Positions 49,026-59,745 of a stretch of 64,000 nt of DNA are shown here, one piece after another; positions within the stretch are counted from its first letter, which is position 1, and every line of letters begins with the position of its first letter. The stretch is from Costus lasius (Eukaryota; Streptophyta; Magnoliopsida; Zingiberales; Costaceae): assembly GCA_027563935.2 (NCBI GenBank), contig CM050446.2:24307501-24371500 (forward strand), written 5' to 3'. Made by a program: the position numbers and the translations under genes. The notes beneath the pieces are model-generated. The model saw only the letters and a program-made list of their open reading frames with translations, did not search any database and was not told the origin of the DNA.

Positions 49026-50687
49026 ATGGCTCAACGGGATCAAGAGATTATTGCTGATCAAGCTAGCTTGCCTCAAAGGCGCAAACGTGGGCGGCCTAGA
49101 AAGTATGATTACCCTAATGTGAGTTACGAGCAACGTTCTTCTGAATCTAATCCTACTACTTCCGTTCTCAGGCTTCATGCTACTTCTCCAGCTCATCCAG
49201 CTAGGGATTTGGGTCATGGCATGCAGTCTGTTCCTTTTGCTGCATCTACTAGCATGAGGCCTCCATCTCTTCCAGTTAAGGCTAATCCATTTTCAGGCCT
49301 CATGCATGGGAAACAGATTGTTCAGGCTGATACTGATTCAATTGTGAATTCGAGTTATGGAACTCAAGCTGCTCTGCCTCCAACTTATCCATCAGCCTAT
49401 CTTTCTCAAAGGCCCAGAACTACCGCTCCTCCAGCTCTGGCTCCAACTCAAGCTTGTTCCACTGCCACCTCAAGCCATGGGCCTGATAGCCTACTTGGTC
49501 AGAAGGTGAGCGGGACTTTGGATGGATGCTTTGATGCCGGTTATCTGCTCACCGTTCAAGTGGCAAACACTGGACATGTCATGAGGGGTGTGGTGTTTGA
49601 TCCACATCGCTGTGTTCCCATTTCAGGAGAGAATGATATCGCTCCATTGCTTCCCATGATGACACCATCTTCAGCAGTCGATGAACCTACTCAAACACTT
49701 GTTTCAGTACCAATCCATCCTGTGGCTACATTATTTCCGGTTCCTAAGCCCCTTCAGACCAGAGAACCTGCTGCCTCTTCTCAGACTCTGAGTAACTTGC
49801 CTCCAACCTCTAGCCTTAACACCAAGGGGAAAAAAGAGGATAAAGCTGAGATTGGATGTGAAGTCACCCCAAACGATACAGATCCTGCGTGTGGTAGAAA
49901 TGAAGTTGCATTAGAGCATACAGATGCTGGATCTAAAGTAGCGCCAAATGATACTGATTCAATTGTTGGTATAGATGAAGGTGCACAGAAAGATACAGAG
50001 GTTGGACCCAAAACATCACCACATGATATGGAACATGTGGCTGGCATAGATGAAGTTACACTGAAAGATGCAAAGGTAGGATCTGAAGTAGCACCGAATG
50101 ATACAGATCCAATTGTTGGTATACATGAAAATGCACCTAAGGATACAGAGGATGGGCCCAAAACATCACCACATGATATGGAACATATGGTTGGTATAGA
50201 TGAAGTAACCCTGAAAGATGCAGAGGTTGGATCTAAAGTAGCACCAAATGATTCAGATCTTATGGTTGGTACACAATTAGTGCCAAAAGATACAGAGGTT
50301 GTACCTAAAGTTGCACCAGAAGATACAGATCCAATGGTTGGGAGAAATGGAGCAATACAAGACACAGAAGCTGGTCCAACAGTAGCAGCAAATGACATAG
50401 ATCCTATGGTTGATGTAAATGTAGCACCAGAAGATGCAGAGGTTGGACCTAAACCAAATGATATTGATGCAATGGTTGGTATAGAAGTAGCGAAAAAAGA
50501 TGCAGAAGTTGGACCCGCAGTTGCAGCAAATGATGCAAATCCGACGGTTGATATAAATCTAACTCCAACAGATACAGAGGCACGACCTAAAAGCTCAGAT
50601 ATTGATGCCAATCAAGAGTCTCCATCTGCCGCATCTCAAGCTGAACTAGTTACAGAGATACGTACTATGGATTCTTTAGACACTTAA
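49026..50687 (+). CDS. AT-hook protein, METABOLIC NETWORK MODULATOR-like, with C-terminal repeats
   Basis: A single coding exon of 553 aa. Residues 18-28 (RRKRGRPRKYD) contain the AT-hook core RGRPRK, which binds the minor groove of AT-rich DNA and would place the protein in the nucleus. A Pro/Ser/Thr/Ala-rich linker follows. About residues 155-212 form a conserved plant domain (GQKVSGTLDGCFDAGYLL, VMRGVVFDP, then ENDIAPLLPM) also seen in small plant AT-hook proteins; I liken it to METABOLIC NETWORK MODULATOR 1 from memory of the family. Residues about 277-530 are about ten imperfect acidic repeats of 22-26 residues (pattern D-T-E-V-G-P-K-x-x-P-N-D-x-x-x-x-V-G-I-D-E). The ATG has an A at -3 (AACATGG). 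An overlapping upstream ATG at 48988 in another frame may reduce translation. Confidence 0.8.
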   Translation: MAQRDQEIIADQASLPQRRKRGRPRKYDYPNVSYEQRSSESNPTTSVLRLHATSPAHPARDLGHGMQSVPFAASTSMRPPSLPVKANPFSGLMHGKQIVQADTDSIVNSSYGTQAALPPTYPSAYLSQRPRTTAPPALAPTQACSTATSSHGPDSLLGQKVSGTLDGCFDAGYLLTVQVANTGHVMRGVVFDPHRCVPISGENDIAPLLPMMTPSSAVDEPTQTLVSVPIHPVATLFPVPKPLQTREPAASSQTLSNLPPTSSLNTKGKKEDKAEIGCEVTPNDTDPACGRNEVALEHTDAGSKVAPNDTDSIVGIDEGAQKDTEVGPKTSPHDMEHVAGIDEVTLKDAKVGSEVAPNDTDPIVGIHENAPKDTEDGPKTSPHDMEHMVGIDEVTLKDAEVGSKVAPNDSDLMVGTQLVPKDTEVVPKVAPEDTDPMVGRNGAIQDTEAGPTVAANDIDPMVDVNVAPEDAEVGPKPNDIDAMVGIEVAKKDAEVGPAVAANDANPTVDINLTPTDTEARPKSSDIDANQESPSAASQAELVTEIRTMDSLDT

Positions 50688-51831
50688 AGTTGCCAGTAAG
50701 GAAAAATCTCATACTACTACTTTGTTTGGTCCTTGGAAAGATCGTAGCACAGATGTTGAGTCTCCTGGAGAAAAATACATGCATATTGGTTGAAGAATAG
50801 ATCCAGTCTGAAAACTCATTAGGAAATATGATGGCGATTTCAGAAGATCCAAGTCAGCTATGTTGAAGAACAATTACAAGGTACTACTTTGTTTTGGTCC
50901 ATGTGGAGAGCCGAAGTATAATAATTAAAATGCTGTAGTAGTCCGATGAGCAGAAAAAAAGTTTACACATTCAATGCTATGTTAGCCGCACATGGTTATG
51001 GAAGAGGTTCCATTTTGTAGCGTAGACAATCTAAATCAAAATTTTGAAGTTAGACTTGTCTAAAGTGGTTAAAGTAGGTAACTGATGCCTAAACTCTATA
51101 TTCATTTTCAATCTATTAAATTTTTTATTAATTTGTAATCACAATTTCATTTTTTTGGGTCACTATTAAATTTGATTGAGAAAAACAGCAGAGTACTAAT
51201 TTTTGTATGAAATACTTCTCGAAAAAGCTCAAGCACGTTAAGCGGGGTTCTTTGTAAGATTTATTTCACAAATGCTAAAGCATGTTAAGCACACAACAAG
51301 CTTTCAATTTTTATCAAAAGCCCTAGCGTTTCCCGCCTTCTGCCCCTCTCCACTTTGCTCTTCTACTCTTGTTGCCACTATCTCTCCATTGCTCGTGATG
51401 TGCTTGTTGGATTTGCTCCCTGAAAGCACTCTACTCACCCCATTTGCTCCTAGAAAGATTAGGGATTCAGGCTTAACTTGCCACGCATTCTTGTCTTGCT
51501 TATGCTCATTGGACTGGCTCACTAAATGTGTTTTTCTCCCCACTTGCTCTTTCTAAAAAAGGGAGAGGGGGATTCAGGCTTGTCTCACCTTGCATTCTCC
51601 AACCTTGCATTCTCCTCCAGCGCTCAGCGGATTGCTAATAGGATTGCTAATATCCTAAATGATTGTATTGTTTGTTGGTTTTGGAAACAATTACAATTGT
51701 TATACATTGACATGGCTTAGGAATATGGTACAATTATAGTACCTTGACAAGCAATGATGTATGTAATAATTAATTATTGTACTTCGATAAGCAATGATGA
51801 TTGTGGTAATTTTGTATAGTTTATGCATTTA
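50688..51831 (+). other. 3' UTR and flank of the AT-hook gene; otherwise empty
   Basis: The first 200-300 bp after the stop are probably 3' UTR; a repeated TACTACTTTGTTT-GGTCC word (50714 and 50882) is present. No further gene is seen. Open frames at 51272-51720 are not recognisable. Confidence 0.45.
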
Positions 51832-52345
51832 GTTATACCTTATTTCATAAAGGTTCTACCTTGAACAAATATATTATACCTAATTCTAAGCAGGCCCTAC
51901 CTTATTCTATAGAGGTTTTACCTCAAATAGATAGGTTCTACCTTATTCCAGGTAGGTCCTATCTTATTATATAGAGATTCTATCTTAAATACATAGACTC
52001 TTACCTTAGTCCAAGCAGGTTCTACCTTATAACAGATAAGTTCTACTTTATTCCAAGTAAGTTATATCTTATTTTAAGTGGATTTTACCTTATAATACGC
52101 AGATTCTATCTTATTTCAAACATGTTCTACCTTATTTCAAACACGTTCTACTTTATTTTAGACAAGTTCTACTTTATTTCAAACATGTTCTACCTTATTT
52201 CAGACATGTTTTACCTTATTTCAAATAAGTTCTACCTTATAACAAACGAGTTATACCGTATTTTAAATATGTTCTACTTTATTCCAAGTAAGTTTTACCT
52301 TAAAATAAATAAATTCTACCTTATTTCACATAGGTTTTATCTTAT
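51832..52345. repeat. 21-bp minisatellite, about 24 copies
   Basis: The unit TTCTACCTTATTTCAAACATG and variants repeat head to tail with many substitutions; the right part (52100-52340) is the most regular. Because the unit is 7 codons long, it forms an open frame (52122-52415) encoding a heptapeptide FYLISNx repeat, most likely a by-product. The array stops at the hAT-like MITE at 52349. Confidence 0.85.
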
Positions 52346-52348
52346 AAC

Positions 52349-52822
52349 TAGGGATGGCAACAGAGCGGGTCGGGGATGGCAAAAGCCATCCCCGACCCGA
52401 CCCCAACTTCTCTAAACTCAGCCCTGGCCTCGACCTGAACCCGATGGTTTTAGAAAACCCAACCCCACAGGGAAACCTGCACTTGACTAGCCTAAAAAAA
52501 GTATATGTTGTAAACAATATATTTAAAATTAATTTTCTTTACATATTCATAATATATAAGTAAAAAATATTCTACATAAACTACACAATGATTTCTACAT
52601 AAATAATAATAAAAATAATTAACAAAGCATCAAACTATTATAAATTTAGTAACTAGGTCATAACTTAAAAGTGAGTAAATTTATCATTTTAATAATCGGG
52701 CGGGTACCTGAATTCTCATACCCGACCCCGACCTGAGACCTAGTCAATTCGGGTTTTCCTTATTGACTTCGGGTCGGGTCGGGTGAGGGCGGGTCGGGGA
52801 TGAGTTTTTTTTACCATCTCTA
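52349..52822. mobile_element. Non-autonomous hAT-like element, 474 bp
   Basis: The left end TAGGGATGGCAA and the reversed right end TAGAGATGGTAA match at 10 of 12 bases. Both subterminal regions carry CCCGACCCGACC / GGGTCGGGTCGGG runs in inverted orientation, as in plant hAT MITEs. The interior is AT-rich and non-coding. The right end abuts the next hAT element at about 52823, so the 8-bp TSD cannot be confirmed. Confidence 0.65.
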
Positions 52823-55800
52823 CTAGAGGTGGCCATGGGCCGTGCTCGGGCCGGCCAGGGCCCGGGCCCGCCTCGGCCCGGCTCCTGGCGGGCCGTGCCT
52901 GGCACGGCCTGTTTCCAATCGGGCCATGCCAAGCACGGCACGGGGAAAATTTTTCTAGGCCCGGCACGGCCCGCCGCATGTTTAGCCGTGTCGGCCTAGG
53001 CACGACGGAAATGTTTGCTCGGCACGAATCCGGCCCGCGGACCGGATTCGGCCCACTGGTTCGGATTAGGCACGCGGGCCGTGCCTGACCCGGCCCGATT
53101 GTGGCCCATGGGCTGACTTTGGCCCACGTGCCAAATTTTAAAAAAATATATAAATTTTAATTAAAATAAATTAAATAAATAAGTAAATTATTAATTAATT
53201 AAAATATATAAAATATGAAAAAAATAAAAAATTGAGAAATTGAGAATTATGTATATTGCACAAATTTTTAAAAAAATGTTAAAATATTATATATTTTAGA
53301 CCGGACCCATTACAGGCTGCCTACGTACCCCACTCAAAGGAGGAATCAGGTCTACGTAGTTCTCTTTTTACAACTCTTTTTACAACTAACTCTTTTTATA
53401 ATTATTTATTATAACGTTTATCTATTGTTGCTTCCGCTTGCACTTCCAAGACTTTGTTCATCATCATCCGATGAAGTTGAATGACCACCTTTATCTTGAA
53501 GACGATCTTCAGCATCTAGCCAATCTTTAAGACAAATACACATTTCCACACTTTCTTCGTTCATTCAGCTTCGCTTCTCATCCAGCACCTTGTTGCCTAC
53601 ACTAAAACAAGACTCCGATGCTACTGTAGACACCGGAGGAGTTAGTAGATCACGTGCCATGGCAAAAACCATAGGATATGATTTTCCTTGTGATCTCCAC
53701 CATGATAAAATATCAAAATTATCTATTTGTTCTTCTGTGAGTAAAGATGTATGATTATTTTCTAAAAAAAATGTTAATTCATTAAAATTACTAGATCTAC
53801 TTGTTGATGCTCCTTTTCTATTTAAAATTGAGCGTATTCTTCCTATAATATTTTTACTACTAGTAGATACATTAGTTTGAGAGACTGTTGGATTCGTTAG
53901 ATTTCCAAATTTTAAATTATAAACATTATACATTTCATCTAATAAGGTAGAAACTTCATTTTTTTTTTCTCATTTACCCCTTCAAGTTCCATATTTTTAT
54001 AATATTCATCTAATAAAATATGAACACCTTCTAATTTTAATCTAGGATCCATAATTAAAGCTAAACAATATAAAGGAGATATATTTTTCCAATATTTTTT
54101 AAATTTTGTTTCCATTTTAAAAATTACTTGAAAAACATTTTCATCATTTCTATATTGAGAAAAAAATTCACTAATTAAAACTAAATGTTCTAAAATTAAA
54201 CATGACGTAGGATAATAAACACTAGATAAATGAGTGCTAGCATTAAAAAAAAAATTCTAAAATATTATGTAATAACTTTGCATTTTCCCAATCATTTTTT
54301 TCAATATTTCCATCAGACATTCTTTTATTATAAAATAATGTAAGAGGGTCCTTAAATGGAAAACATGTTGTTAGCATATCATAAGTAGAATTTCATCTTG
54401 TTTTAACATCAAGTTTAAATTTTTTTATATGATAAACTATAAAATTTATATATTTGTCTAAAATCTTGATTTCTAGAAGTAGAAGACGTAACAAATCTAA
54501 TAGCATTTCTTAATTTATTTACATGCTCATCTACTTCTCTTATTCCATCTTGAACACATAAGTTAAGAATATGACATCCACATCGTATATGAAAAAAAGC
54601 ACAATTAAATATTAGATTTAACATTCTTTTTAATTTATCAATTGCAGTATCATTATTACTTGCATTATCAAAACTAATTGAAAATTTTTAATTAATTATA
54701 TTATATGAATGTAAAATACTATGAAATTGTCTAACTATAGCATTTGCAGTATAAGGATATTCAAAAATTTTAAATGCAATAATTCTTTTTTGTATAAGAA
54801 AATCACTATCTATCCAATGTGCCATAATACACATATATGAATGATCAGAATGATTACTAGTCCAAATATCAGATGTTAAAGAAATACAAGAAGTTAATGT
54901 AATTAAAATTTGTAAAAGAATAGTTTTATATTCAGAAAAAAATTTTATAGTATCCCTACGCATGGTTTGTCTGCTTACTTTTTTATATTTAGGTTGTAGT
55001 GATTTATGTATAAATTTTTTAAACTTATAATTTTCTGCTAAAGAAAATGGTTGTTCATCCCAAACAATAAATTTAGCTAATTCTTTTCTAAGAACTTCAG
55101 TAGAATAATTAAAAGAACTAGAGGAAAGGTTGAGAGTAGCATGTGCACGATCGATTTGAGTTTCATGGCTTGTGATGTGACGAGCCAAATGACCAGTTCC
55201 ACCCGATGATTTGTAAATCATTACTTTTCTGTACTTCTTGCAGCTGGCTCTTTCTTCGTCGTTAATTATCACCACATCAAAGCTTTTCCAAACGTCGCTC
55301 GTGTGTTTTCTTGAGCCCGACACAGTAGACTCGTGAGGGTTTGCACTGCATCCCTCCTCTCTCTGCAAAGTGTTAGTAGGCTCAATATGATCTTACTGTT
55401 GTTGATTTGGGTCGTAAGGCGGAGGGTTGGCATCTTGATCGGGTGGCATAACGGGGTCAGTTGTCCCCATTAGCTCATTCTCTAATGTCTCAAGCTCCCA
55501 TGGCAAATAATCTCATTTATTGTTAAATTCAGCCATTAATTCTACATATAATATTAAAAGTTAGCTAAACAAATTTGTATAACAAGATTAAATACTTACT
55601 AATAATAAATTATATATTAAAAAATTACCTTCTCACGTGAATGAAGATCGCTTAGTAAGAACTAAGAAGTTGAGGTTTCAGCTTTCAACAACCTTAACAT
55701 AATTACAAAAAAAATATATATTAGAATAATTTAAATTGAAGTACAATTATATTATAAAAGTAAATTAAATAAATTGAAGTACAATTATATTATAAAAGTA

Positions 55801-56412
55801 AATTAATTTAATACTTATTTGATCTTCTCCACGTGACTAGACCGAGGGAGCTTTGAAATCTTGATGGCTAATTGAAACTCAAGACTTAGAAAAGAGATTA
55901 AGAGAGAATGAGAAATTATTTCCAAGCTAGTTGGAAACTTGTGTGAAGAAATGAGAGGGTTGGGGGGGGGGGGGTCAATTTATAGAGATGAATTGGGTGT
56001 AAATTTATATATTTATCCCCTATTTTTAATTATTAAAAGGGGCTAAAATGGTAATTTTATACCATAAAGATAATTATATTCCTAATTTTTAAAATTTTTA
56101 TAACCGTTATGAGGGCATTTGGGTAAAAACGCATGTTCAAATTCGAAATTTCTACCCGTTTCCGCCCAATTCACGTGTCGTGCTCGGGCCAGCCCGTGTG
56201 TCGTGCCTGGCCCGGCCCGGCTCGCGGGCCATGCCGAGCACGGGTCCGTGCCATGCCTGGCGGGCGGGCCGTGCCCGGCCCGGCCCACAGGCCGTGAACC
56301 CTCGGCCCAGCTCGACCTGAGCCCGGCCACGGGCCGCCCACGGCACGTTGACTTGGTCAATGGGCCGTGCCGTGCCGTGCCCGGCCCACGTCGTGCCGGG
56401 CCGTGTGGGCCG
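52823..56412 (-). mobile_element. hAT transposon, interrupted on its right by a copia element
   Basis: The left end (CTAGAGGTGGCCATGGGCCG from 52823) and right subterminal region (about 56150-56412) are both built of GGGCC/CGTGC/GGCACGG words, a mark of plant hAT elements. Between them lies a minus-strand transposase pseudogene (53418-55536). The right terminus is displaced by the copia element starting at 56413 and lies outside the window. A run of 12 G occurs at about 55965-55976. Confidence 0.8.
53418..55536 (-). pseudogene. hAT transposase, RICESLEEPER-like, decayed
   Basis: Read on the minus strand, a first exon starts at ATG 55536, has an early TGA (55515-55513) and ends PPYDPNQQQ at a GTAAGA donor. 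After a short intron, 55368-54688 holds a BED-type zinc finger whose second Cys is Tyr (SCKKYRKV), then SDIWTS and AHWIDSDF of the hAT core. More pieces follow with stops and frame changes (RCGCHILNLCVQDG at about 54580). The C-terminal dimerisation domain is clear at about 53790-53565 (DILSWWRSQGKSYP, MARDLLTPPVSTVASESCFS, KVLDEKRS). A TGA interrupts the tail, which resumes MNEESVEMCICLKDWL and ends near 53418. It cannot make a full-length protein. Confidence 0.85.
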
Positions 56413-58100
56413 TGTTGGGGTATGCCCTTAAGGCTAATGTTTGAGGCCTTGGGATTATATCAGTATCATGTATAAACTCTATGTTTATAAAGGCAATGGT
56501 TGTTATTCAGGTTGTTACATTATCTGCTGCAATGCGTATACTTCTGAATAATGTCTCGATGCTGTTCAGCTAGGCTGATATGCAGTATTGTCCTTAGTCG
56601 AGATATCTTGGTGAACATGAGACAGCCTTGATATGATTGAGACTAATATGTGTTCTAATCTTATAGGATGCTTCGAGCATGGAATAAGATGTAGACTCAT
56701 GGGTACATTGGATGTACTGGACAGACCCTACTAAGATATTCAATTGCTTGTCACAATGCGAATAATCCTTGTATGCAAACAAGTAGCATATGTCCTCTGA
56801 CTTGAGATCACTTGTGTTTCTAAATGATGATTGGCATTATTTTGAGGTAGTTCAATATCATTTGAAACATAATGATTATAGACTATTTTGGATAATGAGC
56901 ATGAGTCATGTTAGGGCACTAGTGATAGATATAGGATTGCCGTCTCCTTGTTTTAGGAGTGTGATGTTCTGAAGGGGCCCCCTGGATGAGATGGTTGAGA
57001 AAGTGTATGGCCATACCCAGATGACTATGTTCATCTGATCTGATCACTCTCATCATATTGGAGTTACAGGCTTGACACGCTTGTCCAATAAGAACATCCA
57101 GTGGCAAAAGAAACATGTATGCCTAATGAAGTGGATTCACACTTGTGCTGTTGTTTGGGTGTAGTCTTGGAAGACTCTTTCCTTTATATCGGGAGACAGT
57201 GATGTGTTGCTAGATACCCCTCACTGATCGTGATAACGTGAGTTATCGTTACCGACATTTGAAGGAAACCCTTAGGGTCGCACAATTTGATGATATGGCT
57301 TACTTAAGTCAGATCGTGTGGACTGAATTGTTTTGGTTCAGTTTAAAGGGATTTAAACTCTGATTGTAAGTGAGATCAGGTCTGATCATGTTTGATTGAT
57401 TAGGGTTTGAGATCGGTAAGCTTCGATCGAGAGTGTTGATGCTAGATCGGTGAGATCAAGGACATCAAGAGATGAACGGTTAGATCTTGAACCATTTGGT
57501 TCAATGAGATCTAGACCATGGCTTGGGCTGATTTGATTTGGTTTTTGAACCAAATGCAATTGGATCGAATTGATTTGAACCGGTTCACATGAGTGAACGC
57601 ATGGTTCAAAGCTTGTAGGCGTTTTGGTCGGTTTTGATGTCGTGGGCGCATGGCTACATGTCTTTCTATTTTTGGAAAGTCATAAACGCCACTTCCCTCA
57701 ACGCCTCAACGTCTCAACGCTCGCTTCTTCCTCTTGACGCCCCCTCTCTCGTGTAGAGAAGTTCTTCACGCCTTGAAGAGGATTCGGCCAAGCTAGAGCT
57801 CTCATCCTATTCCCTTCCATTCGACAAGGACACTTTGAAGAGCTTTGCTAGCACAAAGGATTCAAAGGAGCAAGTCATCTTCACCTTGTGTGCGTCACTT
57901 TTGGAGAAGAAGCACACGCATCTTTCTCTTCCAAGTCGCCATCTAAGCAATGGCAATGGTATGAATCCTTTTCATCTATATAAGGTATTGAAAGTTGATC
58001 ATATGACATATAAATCGATCTATGAAACCCTAACATCCCTTGCGAAACTTTGATATGCGCCCCCTTTGGGTTTCACCCCCCTTGGAAAAAGGGACTTTCA
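56413..58100 (+). mobile_element. 5' LTR of an Angela-like copia element, 1688 bp
   Basis: It starts TGTTGGGGTATGCCC and ends GACTTTCA just before the primer-binding site. Its first 327 bp match the 3' LTR (63674-64000) with one difference (A at 56734, G at 63995). A TATATAAGG-like box is at about 57977-57985. It is inserted in the GC-rich right end of a hAT transposon; the preceding 5 bp are GGCCG, the expected TSD, but the other flank is outside the window. Confidence 0.92.
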
Positions 58101-58102
58101 AT

Positions 58103-58114
58103 TGGTATCAGAGC
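58103..58114 (+). other. Primer-binding site for initiator Met tRNA
   Basis: TGGTATCAGAGC, two bases after the LTR end, is the standard sequence complementary to the 3' end of plant initiator methionine tRNA that primes copia reverse transcription. Confidence 0.95.
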
Positions 58115-59745
58115 TTTGGTTTTATGTATGCTCATATGATTGCTTTGTGATCCATGTTAGCGCTTAAGTATAGTTCTATATGTAAGTTTTCATTAAGTTT
58201 ACGCATGTTAACTTAGATGAAGCTTTCTTACAATGTTGCGCATGTTGAAAGTTGTTTTTACCTAAAAACTTAACATCTTGCGCGCATCCATCTAGATCTA
58301 TAAAGCGACTACTGTAAAACCTTAGACGGGTTATTAGGGTTGAAGTCATCCTCTAGTTAAGATCCAAATAGTCTGATCAGACCATCTGACAGCCTAGATG
58401 GGTCGACCAGATGGCACCTGTGCACTAGCACGAGGTGGCTATAGGTCGACTGCAGACAGGCGTGTAGCGATGTCTGGTTGAGACATCAAGTGAACGCTCT
58501 TGAGTTAGGCCCGGGGTCACACCCGCTTGCCAGAACTCATGAAGGTTGTTCAGCCCTTAGCGCATGCATAGTTGACCATTAGGTTGACTCAAGTTAGTTA
58601 GGACTTGGTGCATGCAAAGGCAGTGGATCGGACTAGATATGATGAGTGGATCCCTATTAATGTACCGTTGTAAGGTAGTAGGGCACATAAGGAAAATAAA
58701 ATTAATCCCAATGGGTTTTTTGAAACTCTTATTTCCTTATTATTGGATCACATGTTGATAGTATACCATGTTGAGTGTTTATTTAATCTTATGTGGGCTG
58801 CCCAAATTTAATGTGTGCTGTGCTGGGGCCTGCGTGCCTGGATTAATTGTAAATTATTATTATTGTGATCTGTGCATCACATTTTAATTAATTTATACAA
58901 TGTAATTGACCTGCGTGTCAATCTTGTCTAGATAGATTAAATTGTATTTTAATCAGACAAGAGCACAGAGCACACATGGCAGAGGCGCATGCAGCTTGAG
59001 GCTTGACCAGGTGGAAGGTCTAGAGTTCGACTCTAGGACAGGCGGATTTACCTGGTGGGCGCACCTGAGCTGCAGTGGGCGCTTGGACCCTGGGTTGGGC
59101 CAGATGAGATGCAAATGACCCATGAAGAGCTCAAGTGAAGACTTAAGTTAAATTAAGGTCTTACTTAGGCTTAATGGGCGTTTACTACATAAGATCATCA
59201 TGCTTTCATTTATTGTTTTCAATAATTAGAATTGCATGATTTAATCTTCTGCTATCACCATAGGGTTTGCATGATAGTTAAGAAGATAAAAGACCGTTAA
59301 AATCCAACGTTAAATATCAAGCACGTAAGCCTTCTGACGCGAAACCTCACTGTTCTGACTATCGTTAGGGCCGTGTTGTACCCACTCAGTGGGCACGCCC
59401 ATCTATCTTCAGACGGTGTGTGATTACACCTGCGTGTTACAGAGAAGGGATTTATCGCTTCTCGTTGCTCAGCATAGCACGTGGTGGTCCAGGGAGTAGG
59501 TTGGCGATTGGCAGGGATTGCCTACCAGAGATTAGTGCTTGTACTCTCTGTGCATCTTATCTCGCCTGAGCGGGACGCGGAGACCAAGTATGAAATCTGG
59601 ATCCCATCTCACTAAAAGAGTGTTACTCTTTCGGACTGTTTAATGGATTTTTCAGTCAGATAAAATAGTGAGAAAAGAATCATTCTTAAGTCCTGGATTG
59701 ATTCTAAATATTGATACTGACCTTGCTGTTCTTGCATTGTTGTAG
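58115..59745 (+). other. Untranslated leader of the copia element, 1.63 kb
   Basis: This long non-coding stretch lies between the primer site and the gag frame. It has many stops and short upstream ATGs (for example 58976). It ends in a pyrimidine-rich stretch and GTTGTAG at 59739-59745, which looks like a splice acceptor exactly where the gag frame opens. Confidence 0.7.

Noticed and set aside
49781..50611. A 276-codon minus-strand frame
   Set aside because: Antisense shadow of the repeat-rich part of the AT-hook gene; its regularity comes from the repeats.
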